Origin: Phycisphaerales bacterium
GTDB lineage: Bacteria > Planctomycetota > Phycisphaerae > Phycisphaerales > UBA1924
Length of the DNA stretch: 64,000 nucleotides
NCBI GenBank assembly: GCA_017642965.1
Contig: JAEPOJ010000003.1
Coordinates: forward strand, 1-64,000
Direction: 5' to 3'
Positions 1-8,274 of the stretch are shown one piece after another. Positions within the stretch are counted from its first letter, which is position 1; each line of letters opens with the position of its first letter. The position numbers were made by a program, and so were the translations under genes. The notes beneath the pieces are model-generated. The model made no database searches, was not told the origin of the DNA, and saw only the letters and a program-made list of their open reading frames with translations.

Positions 1-10
1 GTCTCAGCAG

Positions 11-76
11 CCTCCCCCGTCTCTCGCAGATCCGCCAACGGCGGAACGGGGGAGGTGTCTCCGCCCCAGCGGAGAC
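11..76. repeat. Two adjacent perfect stem-loops at the left edge
   Basis: Two hairpins lie back to back. The first pairs a 10-base arm (11-20) with 46-55 and contains an inner perfect 6-base stem (31-36 with 40-45). The second is a perfect 8-base stem (57-64 with 69-76) around a 4-base loop. Neither is followed by a T-run, so they are not typical intrinsic terminators. They lie downstream of the first minus-strand gene and could be the end of a neighbouring unit or an intergenic repeat. No gene is seen in bases 1-165. Confidence 0.6.
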
Positions 77-120
77 GGAGAGGGTCTTGCTCCCCCCATA
101 TCTCGCAACCCCCCAAAAAC

Positions 121-144
121 AAAAAACCCCGCCACAAGGCGGGG
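121..144 (-). terminator. Rho-independent terminator of the PEP-CTERM gene
   Basis: A perfect 7-base GC stem (127-133 with 138-144, loop ACAA) is preceded on the plus strand by an A-run. On the minus strand the hairpin is therefore followed by a T-run, directly downstream of the stop codon of the minus-strand gene. Confidence 0.85.
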
Positions 145-165
145 CAAGACACCCATACACAGCGC

Positions 166-864
166 TCAGCCAAGCCGCTTACGAAGCCCGGCCATCAGCC
201 CAAGCATCCCAAGCCCGCCCCACGCAGCAGGCGGCAACGGCACGACCGCAAGATTCCCGCTGATCCGAAGGTTGTCCACCGCGAGATCCTCATCACCCGC
301 GTTCAGATCCCACACCATCCGAAGCGCCAGCGTGCTCCCCGACAACGCAGAAAGATCAGCACTGAACGACTGGAACGTATCAGTCACCTCAACACCATCC
401 ACAAACGCGGCAGAGTTAAAGGTCGACCCATCATTCTCAACACGGAAGAACTCGGTCCACGCACCGCCATCAAGCTGATACTCGATGACCACCGAATCGC
501 CCGCATCCCAATCCTCATCGCCGTTAAACGCGTCGTCTTCCGCCAGATCGATCGCGAACATCAGGTCGGTGTACCCGTCGATGCTGAACGTGTCCGTCGT
601 CAGATACACCGGCAGCCCGATGCCCGGCTCGCTATCCATGTCCTGGCCAGCAAAGTACGACCCATCAGCCCCGAAATACTCCGTGCCCGAGTTGAGATGA
701 CTCCCGTCGGTCCGCATGAAGTAATCGGTACTCCCATCAGTAAACTCGGTGACCGATGTCGAGTACCCGCTCGCCGACTCGAAGTCGAGCAGGAACACAT
801 CCCCACCAAACGCGGCACTCCCGCCCGCAAGCACAACGCCCAAAGCAACACAACGCAAACCCAT
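166..864 (-). CDS. PEP-CTERM-type exported protein
   Basis: This predicted exported protein of 232 residues has no recognised enzyme domain. An N-terminal signal peptide (MGLRCVALGVVLAGGSAAFG) is followed by a Gly/Asp/Ser-rich beta-type ectodomain. The C-terminus fits the PEP-CTERM sorting layout: a VPLPPAAW motif, a short hydrophobic helix and a basic tail (RKRLG). The family is thought to be processed at the membrane by an exosortase and moved to the cell surface; no exosortase gene is visible in this window. The longer open frame upstream was not used, because the chosen ATG has a good ribosome binding site (GAGGAGA) and starts exactly at the signal peptide. A terminator follows the gene, which appears monocistronic. 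Confidence 0.85.
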   Translation of the reverse strand: MGLRCVALGVVLAGGSAAFGGDVFLLDFESASGYSTSVTEFTDGSTDYFMRTDGSHLNSGTEYFGADGSYFAGQDMDSEPGIGLPVYLTTDTFSIDGYTDLMFAIDLAEDDAFNGDEDWDAGDSVVIEYQLDGGAWTEFFRVENDGSTFNSAAFVDGVEVTDTFQSFSADLSALSGSTLALRMVWDLNAGDEDLAVDNLRISGNLAVVPLPPAAWGGLGMLGLMAGLRKRLG

Positions 865-1183
865 CTGCTCTCCTCGATTCTGTAATAAACTGCGGCCCAT
901 CCAGGCCGAACCAACGCAGTCTACCCTACCCATATCTGGGGATTTTGCCAGCTCACAACCGCATTTTTCGCCAAATTTCGACACTCCGTGCACCATCACC
1001 CCCAGCCAAGGCCACTGCCCAACCAACTCCTCCCCAACCCACATCTCCACATCTGTGCGCCAAATCACGTCACTGCAAACTTCCCCCTTGCATCCCCGCC
1101 TCCACACCCTTATAATTACCAAACACCCCCGTAGATATTCCAGCGCCCCCAGTCATCACCTACCTCGAGGAAAGGGGCGCACC
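865..1183. other. Intergenic region between divergent genes
   Basis: About 320 bases separate the PEP-CTERM gene from the plus-strand gene that follows. I see no convincing reading frame here. It holds the upstream region of both genes, including a near-consensus plus-strand promoter close to the right end. The middle part is C-rich and shows no obvious repeat. Confidence 0.6.
1088..1116 (+). promoter_or_regulatory. Sigma-70-type promoter
   Basis: A -35 box TTGCAT and a perfect -10 box TATAAT are separated by 17 bases. The predicted start of transcription would be near 1123, about 60 bases before the ATG of the next plus-strand gene. This is the closest match to a housekeeping promoter I found in the window. 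In such GC-rich DNA a perfect TATAAT at ideal spacing is unlikely to be accidental. Confidence 0.7.
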
Positions 1184-2125
1184 ATGTCCACCATCACCAC
1201 AACCAGCAAGCTCACCCTCACGCCCCACCCGGTCTTCTCAGCCAACGAGAACACAGGGCACAATCCCGCACCAGCCGATGGAGAGAAACTTCCTCTTCAT
1301 GCCCCCTTCCCCCCTGATGGCCGATCCCTGATGGCCAGCGGCTTCTTAGACGACCTGCTCAATCCCGACTTCACCCCCACCAGGATCTGCCAACTCCACG
1401 ACATCTCACTCGCCCAGCTCCGCAACATCACCGAATCAGCCGAGTTCAAGCAGGCCATCGCCGACAGCGCGGCCATCAACAACGCCCGGCGCGAGACCAT
1501 CCGCGACCAGCTTTACACCCAGGCACTCGCCGCCGCCAGCGATCTCATCAGAGAAGCCGCGCACGTCTCCGAACTCAACCGCACCTGCACCACCGAGCCA
1601 CGCCCGCAAGCACCCACAAACCCCGAAGCACACCGCCGCGCCCTCGTCGCCGCCACCCGCCACCACGCGGCAAACGCCCGCCTGCTCGAAACAAGGCGCA
1701 AAGCCATCAACACCGTCCTCAGAGAATGCCGCCCCGAACAGGGGGAACGCGGAAAGCTGAAACCGAAACGACCACACAGGAACGCAGACGCAGCCCGATC
1801 GAACAAAAAACCTGCCCAGATAAAGCGTGATTCACTCCAGTTTCACCGAGGCGCACAGCCGCCAATCGATACTCCTGCATGTCCAACGTCGGACAACATG
1901 ATTCACAAAAGGAGAAACGATATGAACCGCGACCAACTCGAAGGAAACTGGAAACAGTTCAAGGGCAAAGCCAAAGAGAAATGGGGCAAGCTGACCGATG
2001 ACGACCTCGACACCGTCAACGGCCGCGCCGAACAGCTCGAAGGCAAAATCCAGGAACGCTACGGCAAGACCAAGGAACAGGCTCGCGATGAAGTGAACCA
2101 GTTCTGCAAGTCATGCAAGTGCTGA
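1184..2125 (+). CDS. Hypothetical protein, open in frame into CsbD
   Basis: I do not recognise the family with certainty. Residues 1 to about 180 look like a real protein: a low-complexity N-terminus, then a helical region (around LLNPDFTPTRICQLHDISL) resembling the small HTH-like regions of phage terminase small subunits, then an Ala/Arg-rich helix ending near NTVLREC. The next 65 residues look like translated non-coding DNA, yet no stop codon occurs before the frame enters the CsbD gene. The start has a GAGGAAAGGGG ribosome site and a strong promoter. The real product may be a 313-residue fusion, or the gene may have lost its stop: removing one G from the G5 run at 1741-1745 would end the frame at 1758-1760. 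The fusion is doubtful. Confidence 0.45.
   Translation: MSTITTTSKLTLTPHPVFSANENTGHNPAPADGEKLPLHAPFPPDGRSLMASGFLDDLLNPDFTPTRICQLHDISLAQLRNITESAEFKQAIADSAAINNARRETIRDQLYTQALAAASDLIREAAHVSELNRTCTTEPRPQAPTNPEAHRRALVAATRHHAANARLLETRRKAINTVLRECRPEQGERGKLKPKRPHRNADAARSNKKPAQIKRDSLQFHRGAQPPIDTPACPTSDNMIHKRRNDMNRDQLEGNWKQFKGKAKEKWGKLTDDDLDTVNGRAEQLEGKIQERYGKTKEQARDEVNQFCKSCKC
1922..2125 (+). CDS. CsbD family stress-response protein
   Basis: This is a small, charged, helical protein of 67 residues. It begins MNRDQLEGNWKQFKGKAKEK and contains the WGKLTDDD and GKIQERYGKTKEQA segments that define the CsbD family. Members are general-stress proteins of unknown mechanism; in Bacillus subtilis csbD is under sigma-B. 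The very good ribosome binding site (AAAAGGAGAAACGAT before the ATG) and full-length match to the family support translation from this internal start, even though the frame is open further upstream. The C-terminus ends with three cysteines (FCKSCKC), an unusual tail that could bind metal or form disulfides. Confidence 0.88.
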   Translation: MNRDQLEGNWKQFKGKAKEKWGKLTDDDLDTVNGRAEQLEGKIQERYGKTKEQARDEVNQFCKSCKC

Positions 2126-2179
2126 CCTGAACCAACCCGGGAGCAACACCCGGCACACAACATCAAAATCGCCATCAGG

Positions 2180-2207
2180 GCACCCCGGGCACAATCGCCC
2201 GGGGTGC
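2180..2207 (+). terminator. Strong stem-loop after csbD
   Basis: A perfect 11-base GC-rich stem (2180-2190 with 2197-2207) encloses the loop ACAATC. It lies about 55 bases after the CsbD stop. No T-run follows, so it may act as an RNA-stabilising or Rho-assisted end rather than a classic intrinsic terminator. Confidence 0.5.
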
Positions 2208-2221
2208 AATGCGCGCCAACC

Positions 2222-2253
2222 AAAAAACCACCCCGCCCGGTCAGGCAGGGTGG
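2222..2253 (-). terminator. Terminator of the second PEP-CTERM gene
   Basis: A stem of two paired blocks with one mismatch (2228-2237 with 2244-2253) is preceded on the plus strand by an A-run. Read on the minus strand this is hairpin plus T-run, about 70 bases downstream of the minus-strand PEP-CTERM gene. Confidence 0.6.
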
Positions 2254-2321
2254 CGAATGTCGTCGGCTGGGTATACCGACTACTGAGTTCGTATCAAAAA
2301 ACTCGATCCGAAAGCAATCAA

Positions 2322-2999
2322 TCAGCGCCGACGCCGCGATGCACCGAGCGCACCAAGCCCAAGCACAGCCAACGACCCAGGAGCGGGCACGTTGCTGTTG
2401 AGCTCAAACGCAAAGTTGAAGTCAGGATCACCCTCGGCCAGCCCGGCATCACCGACCGTCGCGCCGTTGTTCCCAAGGAACCAACGCCCCGCAGCCATAG
2501 AGCCGGCCCCGGCCAGATCCTCATCATCGATGCTCATCCGCACAAGCCCATCGCTCGCGATGTCCATGGTCTCAGACAGATCAATCGTCCAGATAAACGA
2601 CCCCGCCTCGTCCAGCTGCACGCCGAACCCATCAATGAAATCCCCCGCGCTGGAGAAGAAATCAAAGAACATCACACCGCCGGCCTGATCAAGACCGCCT
2701 ACAAACACGAACTGGTCCAGCCCGAAGTCGCCGCTGCTCACCGACGTGTAGTCCGCAACCCCCGCGACCTCGAGCTCGCCGTTCGAGTTCACCTCGGTGT
2801 CATCGAACGCGACGTAGCCATCCGGCCCGGTCTCGAGATCCGAGTAGAACGTAAACGGACCCGCCCCACGCATGGTCTGGGCGTGGGCGTTGTAGATCTC
2901 GTACCCGCTGCGATCCAGCTGGTTCGAGAGCACAGGCGCGGCGGCAGCACCGCCCGCGATCAATGTGAGCGCAGCGATAGCCGTAACTTTGGTATTCAT
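2322..2999 (-). CDS. PEP-CTERM-type exported protein
   Basis: This 225-residue exported protein has a signal peptide (MNTKVTAIAALTLIAGGAAA), an Asp/Gly-rich beta-type domain, and a C-terminus of VPAPGSLAVLGLGALGASRRRR type: a VPAP motif, a hydrophobic helix and an arginine tail. That is the PEP-CTERM surface-sorting signature. The start chosen has the ribosome site CAGGAGGAG; the longer open frame adds residues before the signal peptide and was rejected. The ectodomain has no motif I recognise. It shares the sorting signal with two other proteins in this window but no obvious similarity in the body. Confidence 0.85.
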   Translation of the reverse strand: MNTKVTAIAALTLIAGGAAAAPVLSNQLDRSGYEIYNAHAQTMRGAGPFTFYSDLETGPDGYVAFDDTEVNSNGELEVAGVADYTSVSSGDFGLDQFVFVGGLDQAGGVMFFDFFSSAGDFIDGFGVQLDEAGSFIWTIDLSETMDIASDGLVRMSIDDEDLAGAGSMAAGRWFLGNNGATVGDAGLAEGDPDFNFAFELNSNVPAPGSLAVLGLGALGASRRRR

Positions 3000-3066
3000 C
3001 TTGTATGCTCCTCCTGAGTGACGAAAGGGTTTGGGAAAAACGCACCGAACACCCCAGATCACGAGA

Positions 3067-3082
3067 TGAGCCGAGCGGCTCA
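3067..3082. repeat. Perfect inverted repeat upstream of the PEP-CTERM gene
   Basis: A 7-base arm TGAGCCG and its exact complement are separated by AG. It lies about 70 bases upstream of the minus-strand PEP-CTERM start, in the 277-base divergent region before the nucleosidase gene. The position fits an operator, but no regulator can be named. The rest of that region shows no gene. Confidence 0.4.
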
Positions 3083-3276
3083 CCCGAGTATTCGCGTCCG
3101 CCCTCGGATTGTTTCACAAACACCCCCGAATTCAGTGATTCTTGATGTATCGGACATGATGATGGTCTGAATGCGTAGTCTGCCCCATCAGCCGACGGAA
3201 CTGTTCAGATGCGATGCGTTGAGACGCACCAACGGCTTGGTGTGCAATCCTGCATGCGTGCCGCTACTGTCCGGGC

Positions 3277-4002
3277 ATGAACCAGGACAGTCGATCAGTG
3301 GTAATCCTGTGCGCGATGCAGGGCGAGGGGGATGCGATCATCGGGCCGCTCGGGCTTGTGCCGGCGGCTGCGCCGTGGCCCGAGTGCCTGCCGCCCCGCC
3401 TCTGGGAGGGCGAGGTGGACGGGAGCTCGGTGAAGCTGGTGACGAACGGGCGCGACCCGAGGACCGGCGCGGATCTCATTGGGACCACGCCTGCAACGCT
3501 TGCGACCAGCCTGATCGTTGAGAAGCTCGACCCCAGCGAGATCGTTGTGGCTGGTGCGGCGGGCGGTCGATCAGGGCGGACGCGCGTCGGGCAGGTCTTC
3601 ATGATCGACCGTGCGTTCCATCATGATCGGCGGATTCCGCTGCCCGAGTTCGCGGAGTATGCGCACGGCCCGGAGGAACTCCACGCGAGCCCGCACCTCG
3701 CTCGCGCGTTCGGTGCGGAGATCGCCAGCATCTCGACGGGCAACGCGCTGGACACGCTGGATTGGGAACTGGCGTTCTTTGATGAGAAGGGGATCACGGT
3801 CAAGGACATGGAGACCGCGTCGATCGTCTGGACGGCAAACCTCTCGGGGGTGCCGGTTGTGGCGGTTCGGGCGATCACGGACCATTACGACCACCCGGCG
3901 CCGGAGACGCAGTTCCTGGCGAACTTTGAACACGCGTTGCGCAACCTCGGGGAATCGGTTGCGAGGGGGCTGCCGGAGCTGATTCGGGCGCGGGCTGGGT
4001 GA
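3277..4002 (+). CDS. MTA/SAH nucleosidase-like nucleoside phosphorylase
   Basis: This is a purine nucleoside phosphorylase superfamily protein of 241 residues, the usual length for 5'-methylthioadenosine/S-adenosylhomocysteine nucleosidases. The Gly-rich block VVAGAAGG and the C-terminal region KDMETASIVWTANL, followed by VRAITDHYD, match the nucleoside-binding Met-Glu motif and catalytic Asp segment of the family (KDMEGAAVA and AVTD in plant enzymes). The expected reaction is hydrolysis of the N-glycosidic bond of methylthioadenosine, and possibly SAH, releasing adenine. The window also carries AhcY, so SAH can be handled by the hydrolase and this enzyme may mainly serve methylthioadenosine. 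The ATG is preceded by only a weak ribosome site. Substrate cannot be fixed from sequence. Confidence 0.75.
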   Translation: MNQDSRSVVILCAMQGEGDAIIGPLGLVPAAAPWPECLPPRLWEGEVDGSSVKLVTNGRDPRTGADLIGTTPATLATSLIVEKLDPSEIVVAGAAGGRSGRTRVGQVFMIDRAFHHDRRIPLPEFAEYAHGPEELHASPHLARAFGAEIASISTGNALDTLDWELAFFDEKGITVKDMETASIVWTANLSGVPVVAVRAITDHYDHPAPETQFLANFEHALRNLGESVARGLPELIRARAG

Positions 4003-4024
4003 TCGGATGTGGTACGCTGGTCGC

Positions 4025-5032
4025 ATGCTTCGATTCATGCTCATCGTGCTCGTTCTGATCTGCGCTCCGGCCGGTGCCCAGAGTATCCAGGCGCTCTCCG
4101 ATCGGTATGACCGGGCGTACGCCGATGGGCGGTACGAGCTGGCGTACCGGGCCGCGCGGGATATTCTCGAGAGTTACCCTGAGTCGTCGTGGTGGCATTT
4201 TCAGGGCGGGGCGGCGCTGGCGCGGCTTGGTCGGAACGATGAGGCGATCGGATACCTAGAGCGGTGCGCCGAGCTGGGTTTCAGCGGGGTGCGTTCGTTT
4301 GAACAGCACACCGGGCTGGACGGGCTACGCGAGCTCGAGGCGTTTGAGCGCGTGCTTGCGCGGGTGCGTGCGAACGCGAGCGAGCGGCTTGACGAGTTCA
4401 AGGCGGAGGCGTTGCGGCATGAGCCGCTTGTGTACGTGCCCGATGAGGAAGGCGACAAGCGACAGCGCGGCCTGATCATTGCGCTGCACGGCACGGGCAT
4501 GGATGGCGCGTCGATGTTCGAGGCGCTGCGCGATACGGCCGAGGATGCGGGGATGATCCTTGTGTGCCCTGATGCGCTGCGACCCTCGGGCGGGGGGTAT
4601 GCGTGGACGTACCGCGATGAGTCTGAGTGGTTCGTTGAGCACCTGATCGGCTGGGCCGCGGAGGCGCACGGCGCCGATCCTGCGCGGGTGGTCCTCGTGG
4701 GGTTCTCGCAGGGTGCGAACATCGCGCTGGTGCTTGGTCAGACACGTGCGGAGCTGTTTATGGGTGTCGTTGCGGTGTGCGGGCATTACGAGGCGCAGAT
4801 CGCATCGGGCGAGACGCCGCCGGCGCCGTTTTATCTGCTTACGGGGGCGCGCGATCCGCAGCGCCGCACGTACAACGATGCTCGGCGGGATTTCCTTTCG
4901 GCGGGCGGGGCGGCGCAGCTGCGTGTGCTCAGCGGGATGGGTCATCAGCTGCCTTCGGGCGCGAAGGCGCTGCGTGAGTTCAAGCGCGCGATCGTCTGGA
5001 TCGATCGGCAGTATGAGGATCGTGACGATTGA
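4025..5032 (+). CDS. Secreted alpha/beta hydrolase with N-terminal TPR-like region
   Basis: This predicted exported serine hydrolase has 335 residues. A signal peptide (MLRFMLIVLVLICAPAGA) is followed by a TPR-like helical segment (about 20-85) and an esterase domain from about 130. The nucleophile is in GFSQGA (Ser about 229), the acid probably in GARDP (Asp about 277) and the histidine in GMGHQLP. LIIALHGTGMDG supplies the oxyanion-hole region. The layout fits the phospholipase/carboxylesterase or PHB-depolymerase-like group; the substrate is unknown. It starts just after the nucleosidase stop, so the two may be co-transcribed. An ATG six codons upstream is possible, but the chosen start gives the better signal peptide. 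Confidence 0.75.
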   Translation: MLRFMLIVLVLICAPAGAQSIQALSDRYDRAYADGRYELAYRAARDILESYPESSWWHFQGGAALARLGRNDEAIGYLERCAELGFSGVRSFEQHTGLDGLRELEAFERVLARVRANASERLDEFKAEALRHEPLVYVPDEEGDKRQRGLIIALHGTGMDGASMFEALRDTAEDAGMILVCPDALRPSGGGYAWTYRDESEWFVEHLIGWAAEAHGADPARVVLVGFSQGANIALVLGQTRAELFMGVVAVCGHYEAQIASGETPPAPFYLLTGARDPQRRTYNDARRDFLSAGGAAQLRVLSGMGHQLPSGAKALREFKRAIVWIDRQYEDRDD

Positions 5033-5146
5033 AACGTCCGATATATGCTGACTGGTGGCGAAAATTTGCTATGGGTTTGCGGTTCTCTGGTTCAGCTTTT
5101 GAGCTCGGGCTGAGGATTAGGGTGAATTAACCGATAGGGCTGTAGC

Positions 5147-6082
5147 ATGTTCTCGAAGAAGCCCAAGAAGAACTCCGAACCGGAACCCGCTGATTCCAGG
5201 CGTGAGCTGGAGCAGATGCTCCGCGATGCGATCGACCGGAACGCGACGGTTGGCATTGTGCGGCTCGGGTATTCGGGCCAGGATCCGCTGGCGCAAGGGC
5301 GGCTGCTCAAATGGGATGGCGAGGGTATTTCGATCGAGCAGCTCCAGATCATCGGTCGTGACGTGCGTTTCACGCTCGGGACTCGTGTCGAGGCCTTCGT
5401 GAAGTTCCGCGATACCACGATCGTGTTCGAGGCGAAGGTCGCCGACGTGTACAAGGTTGCCAAGCTGAACGATGATCGGGCGGTTCAGTCGCTTCGTCTG
5501 AGTTCGCCGCAGCTGCTGCGGAGTGGTGATCGGCGGTCGGCCTTCCGCTCCTCGATCACCGCCAGCGGAGACGAGATCCCTGTTCACATGTGGTTTGTTG
5601 ACCGCTGTGATGATGAGGCGGTTGAGAGCGATCAGGAACGCGAGTATGCGCAGATGTACTACACCGACCTGGTCGCCGCGCGGCGGAATGTCAGTCTGAT
5701 CCCCAAGGATGAGGACGGACAGGAGCCGCGCGATATCGAGTGGGTGGATGTGATCCGTGATGTGCAGGTTGAGAAGCCCCACGCGATTGGTCGGTTGGTC
5801 GATCTGACGGCGAACGGCCTGGGTCTTCTGATGTATGGCATCAAGAAGATGCAGCTCGACCGGTTCGAGCGGATCGTTCTGCGTTTCGATCTTGAGGAGT
5901 CATCACTTGATCTGGTTGTCGAGGTACGTCACTCGATCGATCTTCGCGGTTCGACGTGCAAGGTTGGTACGCTGATCGTCCATCCGGGCATCGGGAACAT
6001 GCACGCCCCGCAGCGGCGGGTGCTCGAGCAGGTTGCGATGCGCGTGCAACGAGAGCAGATCCGCCATCGGCGGAGCGCCTGA
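5147..6082 (+). CDS. PilZ domain protein
   Basis: This is a 311-residue soluble protein with a Lys-rich start. In the second half, LLRSGDRRSAFR supplies the Arg-rich c-di-GMP binding strand and RLVDLTANGLGLLM matches the D/N-x-S-x-x-G motif of PilZ domains, with Thr in place of Ser. The two-part architecture, an N-terminal beta domain (about 35-120) then PilZ, resembles YcgR-type proteins, which change motility or surface behaviour when c-di-GMP binds. Nothing nearby identifies the target. Between the two motifs is an insert of about 90 residues, longer than in classic PilZ, so the domain is divergent. It ends directly against the convergent DUF1294 gene. Confidence 0.65.
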   Translation: MFSKKPKKNSEPEPADSRRELEQMLRDAIDRNATVGIVRLGYSGQDPLAQGRLLKWDGEGISIEQLQIIGRDVRFTLGTRVEAFVKFRDTTIVFEAKVADVYKVAKLNDDRAVQSLRLSSPQLLRSGDRRSAFRSSITASGDEIPVHMWFVDRCDDEAVESDQEREYAQMYYTDLVAARRNVSLIPKDEDGQEPRDIEWVDVIRDVQVEKPHAIGRLVDLTANGLGLLMYGIKKMQLDRFERIVLRFDLEESSLDLVVEVRHSIDLRGSTCKVGTLIVHPGIGNMHAPQRRVLEQVAMRVQREQIRHRRSA

Positions 6083-6364
6083 TCAGGGCCGGGTCGCGAA
6101 CCAGAACAGCAGCATCCAGCCGATGCCGTGCATCGCGGCGATGGCGTAGAGCTTCCACATGTAGCGGGGCTTGCTGGTTTTGTGATGGATCATGCGCGTG
6201 GCGAGGAGGGCGCCGGGCCAGCCGCCGACCATCTCCATGGAGTGGAGTGAGCGTTCCGGAATCCGGCGTGCGCCCCTCGCGGCGCGTCTCTTGTCGGCGT
6301 AGTGCATGAGTGCGCTGACGATGCTGAAGATCAGGTAGTGGATGAGGACCGCTTTGATCAGCAT
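6083..6364 (-). CDS. DUF1294 family small membrane protein
   Basis: This 93-residue protein begins MLIKAVLIHYLIFSIVSALM, a membrane helix. It continues with YADKRRAARGARRIPE, then GGWPGALLATRMIHHKTSK and a second hydrophobic helix. These are the conserved features of DUF1294: a D-K-x-x-A block, a G-G-x-P-G block and an H-K-T-x-K block. Function is unknown. Its start overlaps the asnB stop by seven bases (ATGCTGA) and has no ribosome site, so it is probably translated by coupling from asnB. Confidence 0.8.
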   Translation of the reverse strand: MLIKAVLIHYLIFSIVSALMHYADKRRAARGARRIPERSLHSMEMVGGWPGALLATRMIHHKTSKPRYMWKLYAIAAMHGIGWMLLFWFATRP

Positions 6365-8199
6365 GAGAGGGGTTCGCGGCTGAGTCGGTCGCTCTCGACG
6401 CGCTCGTTCATGACCCACTCGTGCCCCCAGAGTGTCAGGTTGATCATCGGCCACGCCATGTGCCAGTACTTGTTGGAGTTGGCCGCGACGAGCCCGATGG
6501 CCTGGGTGCTGAAGTACTGGCGTGCGAATGGGGACTCGAAGACGAGATTCGCGAACGGCGCGAGCCAGTGCTGGAATGGGAGGGGGAAGCTCGCCTTGGG
6601 GCGTTGGAGAACGGCTCGGTCGATGTCGCTTGCGAATGCCTCTCTGAGTGCGATCTTCGTTTGTGGGTTCTTCTCGTCGAAGGCGTATTTGCGGCTCATC
6701 GGCAGGGCCTCTGCCGCGATCGCGACTTCGATATCCGCGAAGGGCGTTCTGCCCTCGACGCCCGCGAGCATGGTTGCCGTGTCGAGTCGCTGGAGGAGGT
6801 TGGGCAGGTTCAGGCGACGTTGAAAGCGGAGGTGTGCCTGGAGCGGAGAGTCTGCGGGTGATTGCTCGTGGAGGCGGTTGAAGGTGTTTGTGTAGTAGGC
6901 GCGGAGATGGGCGTCGTTGTCGGCCTCTGCGAGTCGCACGGGGTTGAGCACGGCGGGCTTGAGTTCGTCAGTGATCCATGCGTTCGCGCGGAGGTGCATG
7001 AGCCCGCCGTCGGGATCGATGGCAGGGTCATCGAGCTGCTGCACGTGGGCGACGCATTGGTGCATGATGGGTGCGTAGCCGCCGAAGAGCTCGTCGGCCC
7101 CCTCTCCCGAGATGGTGACGATGTGTCCGCGTGCGCGGAGCGCCAGTGCGACCTCGTGGATCGCGACTTCGTTGGGTGTGCTCATCGGGTTGCCGAGCTG
7201 GCGCACGAGGTATGGGAGCTGCTCGGCGAACCGCTCCTGTGACACCTCGATCTCGTGATGGGTTGTGCCGAGCTGCGATGCGACCTGCTGGGCGAACCCG
7301 AAGTCGTCGTTGAATCCCTCGGTGCGTGCCCCGGCGCAGTAGGTGTGCAGCGCTCCGCGGGAGCGCATCGCGAGTGTTGTGGTAATGGCGGAGTCGAGTC
7401 CGCCCGAGAGCAGGGCGCACATGGGCACGTCGGTGCGGAGGTGGCGGTGGATGCTGTCCTCGATGGTCTGGCGGATGCCCTGCGTCGGGGTGCGGGCCGG
7501 GGCGTCCCACCAGTTGATCGACTGGGATTGTGCGGGGTTGTTCAGGTCGATCGAGATCTGCTCACCGGGCTCGAGCGTGCTGATCGATGCGAACATGGTC
7601 CGCGGGCCGAGTGTGGTTCGGATTGAGGAGAGGTAGGCGCTGAGCGTGACGGGGTCCGGCGTTCGCGGGACTGCGGGGTGCTCGAGGATGGCGGGGATCT
7701 CGGAGGCGATCGCGAGCTGGTCGCCATCGCCGGCGTTGATCATCGCGTAGTAGAGCGGCTTGATGCCCATCGGGTCGCGTGCGATCAGTACCCGGTTCGT
7801 CTGGGTATCCATGAACACGAACGCGTACATCCCCCGGAGCTTGTTTGCGGCCTCCGCCCCCCACGCGATGAGTGCCTGGAGGAGCGTCTCGGTGTCGCAG
7901 CTGGTTCGGAACGTGACGCCGAGCGATGCGAGTTCGATCCGGAGATCGTGGTCGTTGTAGAGCTCGCCGTTGTACGCGAGCACGTAGCGCCCGTCGGGCG
8001 AGGTCATCGGCTGATGCCCGGCGGGGGTCGGGTCGATGACGCGCAGGCGTCGGTGTGCGATGCGGGCGCCGCTGCCGCTCCACATCCCCGCGTCATCGGG
8101 GCCTCGGTGCGTGAGGCGGTCGCGCATGCGCTCCACGACGGCGGCGTCGATGTCGAGGTCGGGGTTGGCGAGATTGAAGACTGCAGCGATTCCACACAT
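6358..8199 (-). CDS. asnB: Asparagine synthase (glutamine-hydrolysing)
   Basis: It makes asparagine from aspartate, glutamine and ATP. The protein has 613 residues, typical of the long AsnB type. It starts MCGIAAVF, so Cys2 after Met removal is the glutaminase nucleophile; ALSHRRL-like and YNGELYN segments complete the class-II amidotransferase domain (about 1-210). The synthetase domain carries the PP-loop LLSGGLDSA and GEGADELFGGY. All key residues look intact. In exopolysaccharide regions such enzymes sometimes amidate sugars or peptides, but nothing here suggests that. It is followed by a coupled DUF1294 gene. The ribosome site is weak. Confidence 0.92.
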   Translation of the reverse strand: MCGIAAVFNLANPDLDIDAAVVERMRDRLTHRGPDDAGMWSGSGARIAHRRLRVIDPTPAGHQPMTSPDGRYVLAYNGELYNDHDLRIELASLGVTFRTSCDTETLLQALIAWGAEAANKLRGMYAFVFMDTQTNRVLIARDPMGIKPLYYAMINAGDGDQLAIASEIPAILEHPAVPRTPDPVTLSAYLSSIRTTLGPRTMFASISTLEPGEQISIDLNNPAQSQSINWWDAPARTPTQGIRQTIEDSIHRHLRTDVPMCALLSGGLDSAITTTLAMRSRGALHTYCAGARTEGFNDDFGFAQQVASQLGTTHHEIEVSQERFAEQLPYLVRQLGNPMSTPNEVAIHEVALALRARGHIVTISGEGADELFGGYAPIMHQCVAHVQQLDDPAIDPDGGLMHLRANAWITDELKPAVLNPVRLAEADNDAHLRAYYTNTFNRLHEQSPADSPLQAHLRFQRRLNLPNLLQRLDTATMLAGVEGRTPFADIEVAIAAEALPMSRKYAFDEKNPQTKIALREAFASDIDRAVLQRPKASFPLPFQHWLAPFANLVFESPFARQYFSTQAIGLVAANSNKYWHMAWPMINLTLWGHEWVMNERVESDRLSREPLSC

Positions 8200-8274
8200 G
8201 ATCGATCTATCGGCGATCGGGGGTCGGACGGTGGAAAGTTGGCGGTGATTGGACCGGGCGTGGAGAGGCCGAGG

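Noticed and set aside
1-165. CRISPR-like short repeats at the left edge
   Set aside because: The hairpins are distinct in sequence, do not repeat at even spacing and have no unique spacers.
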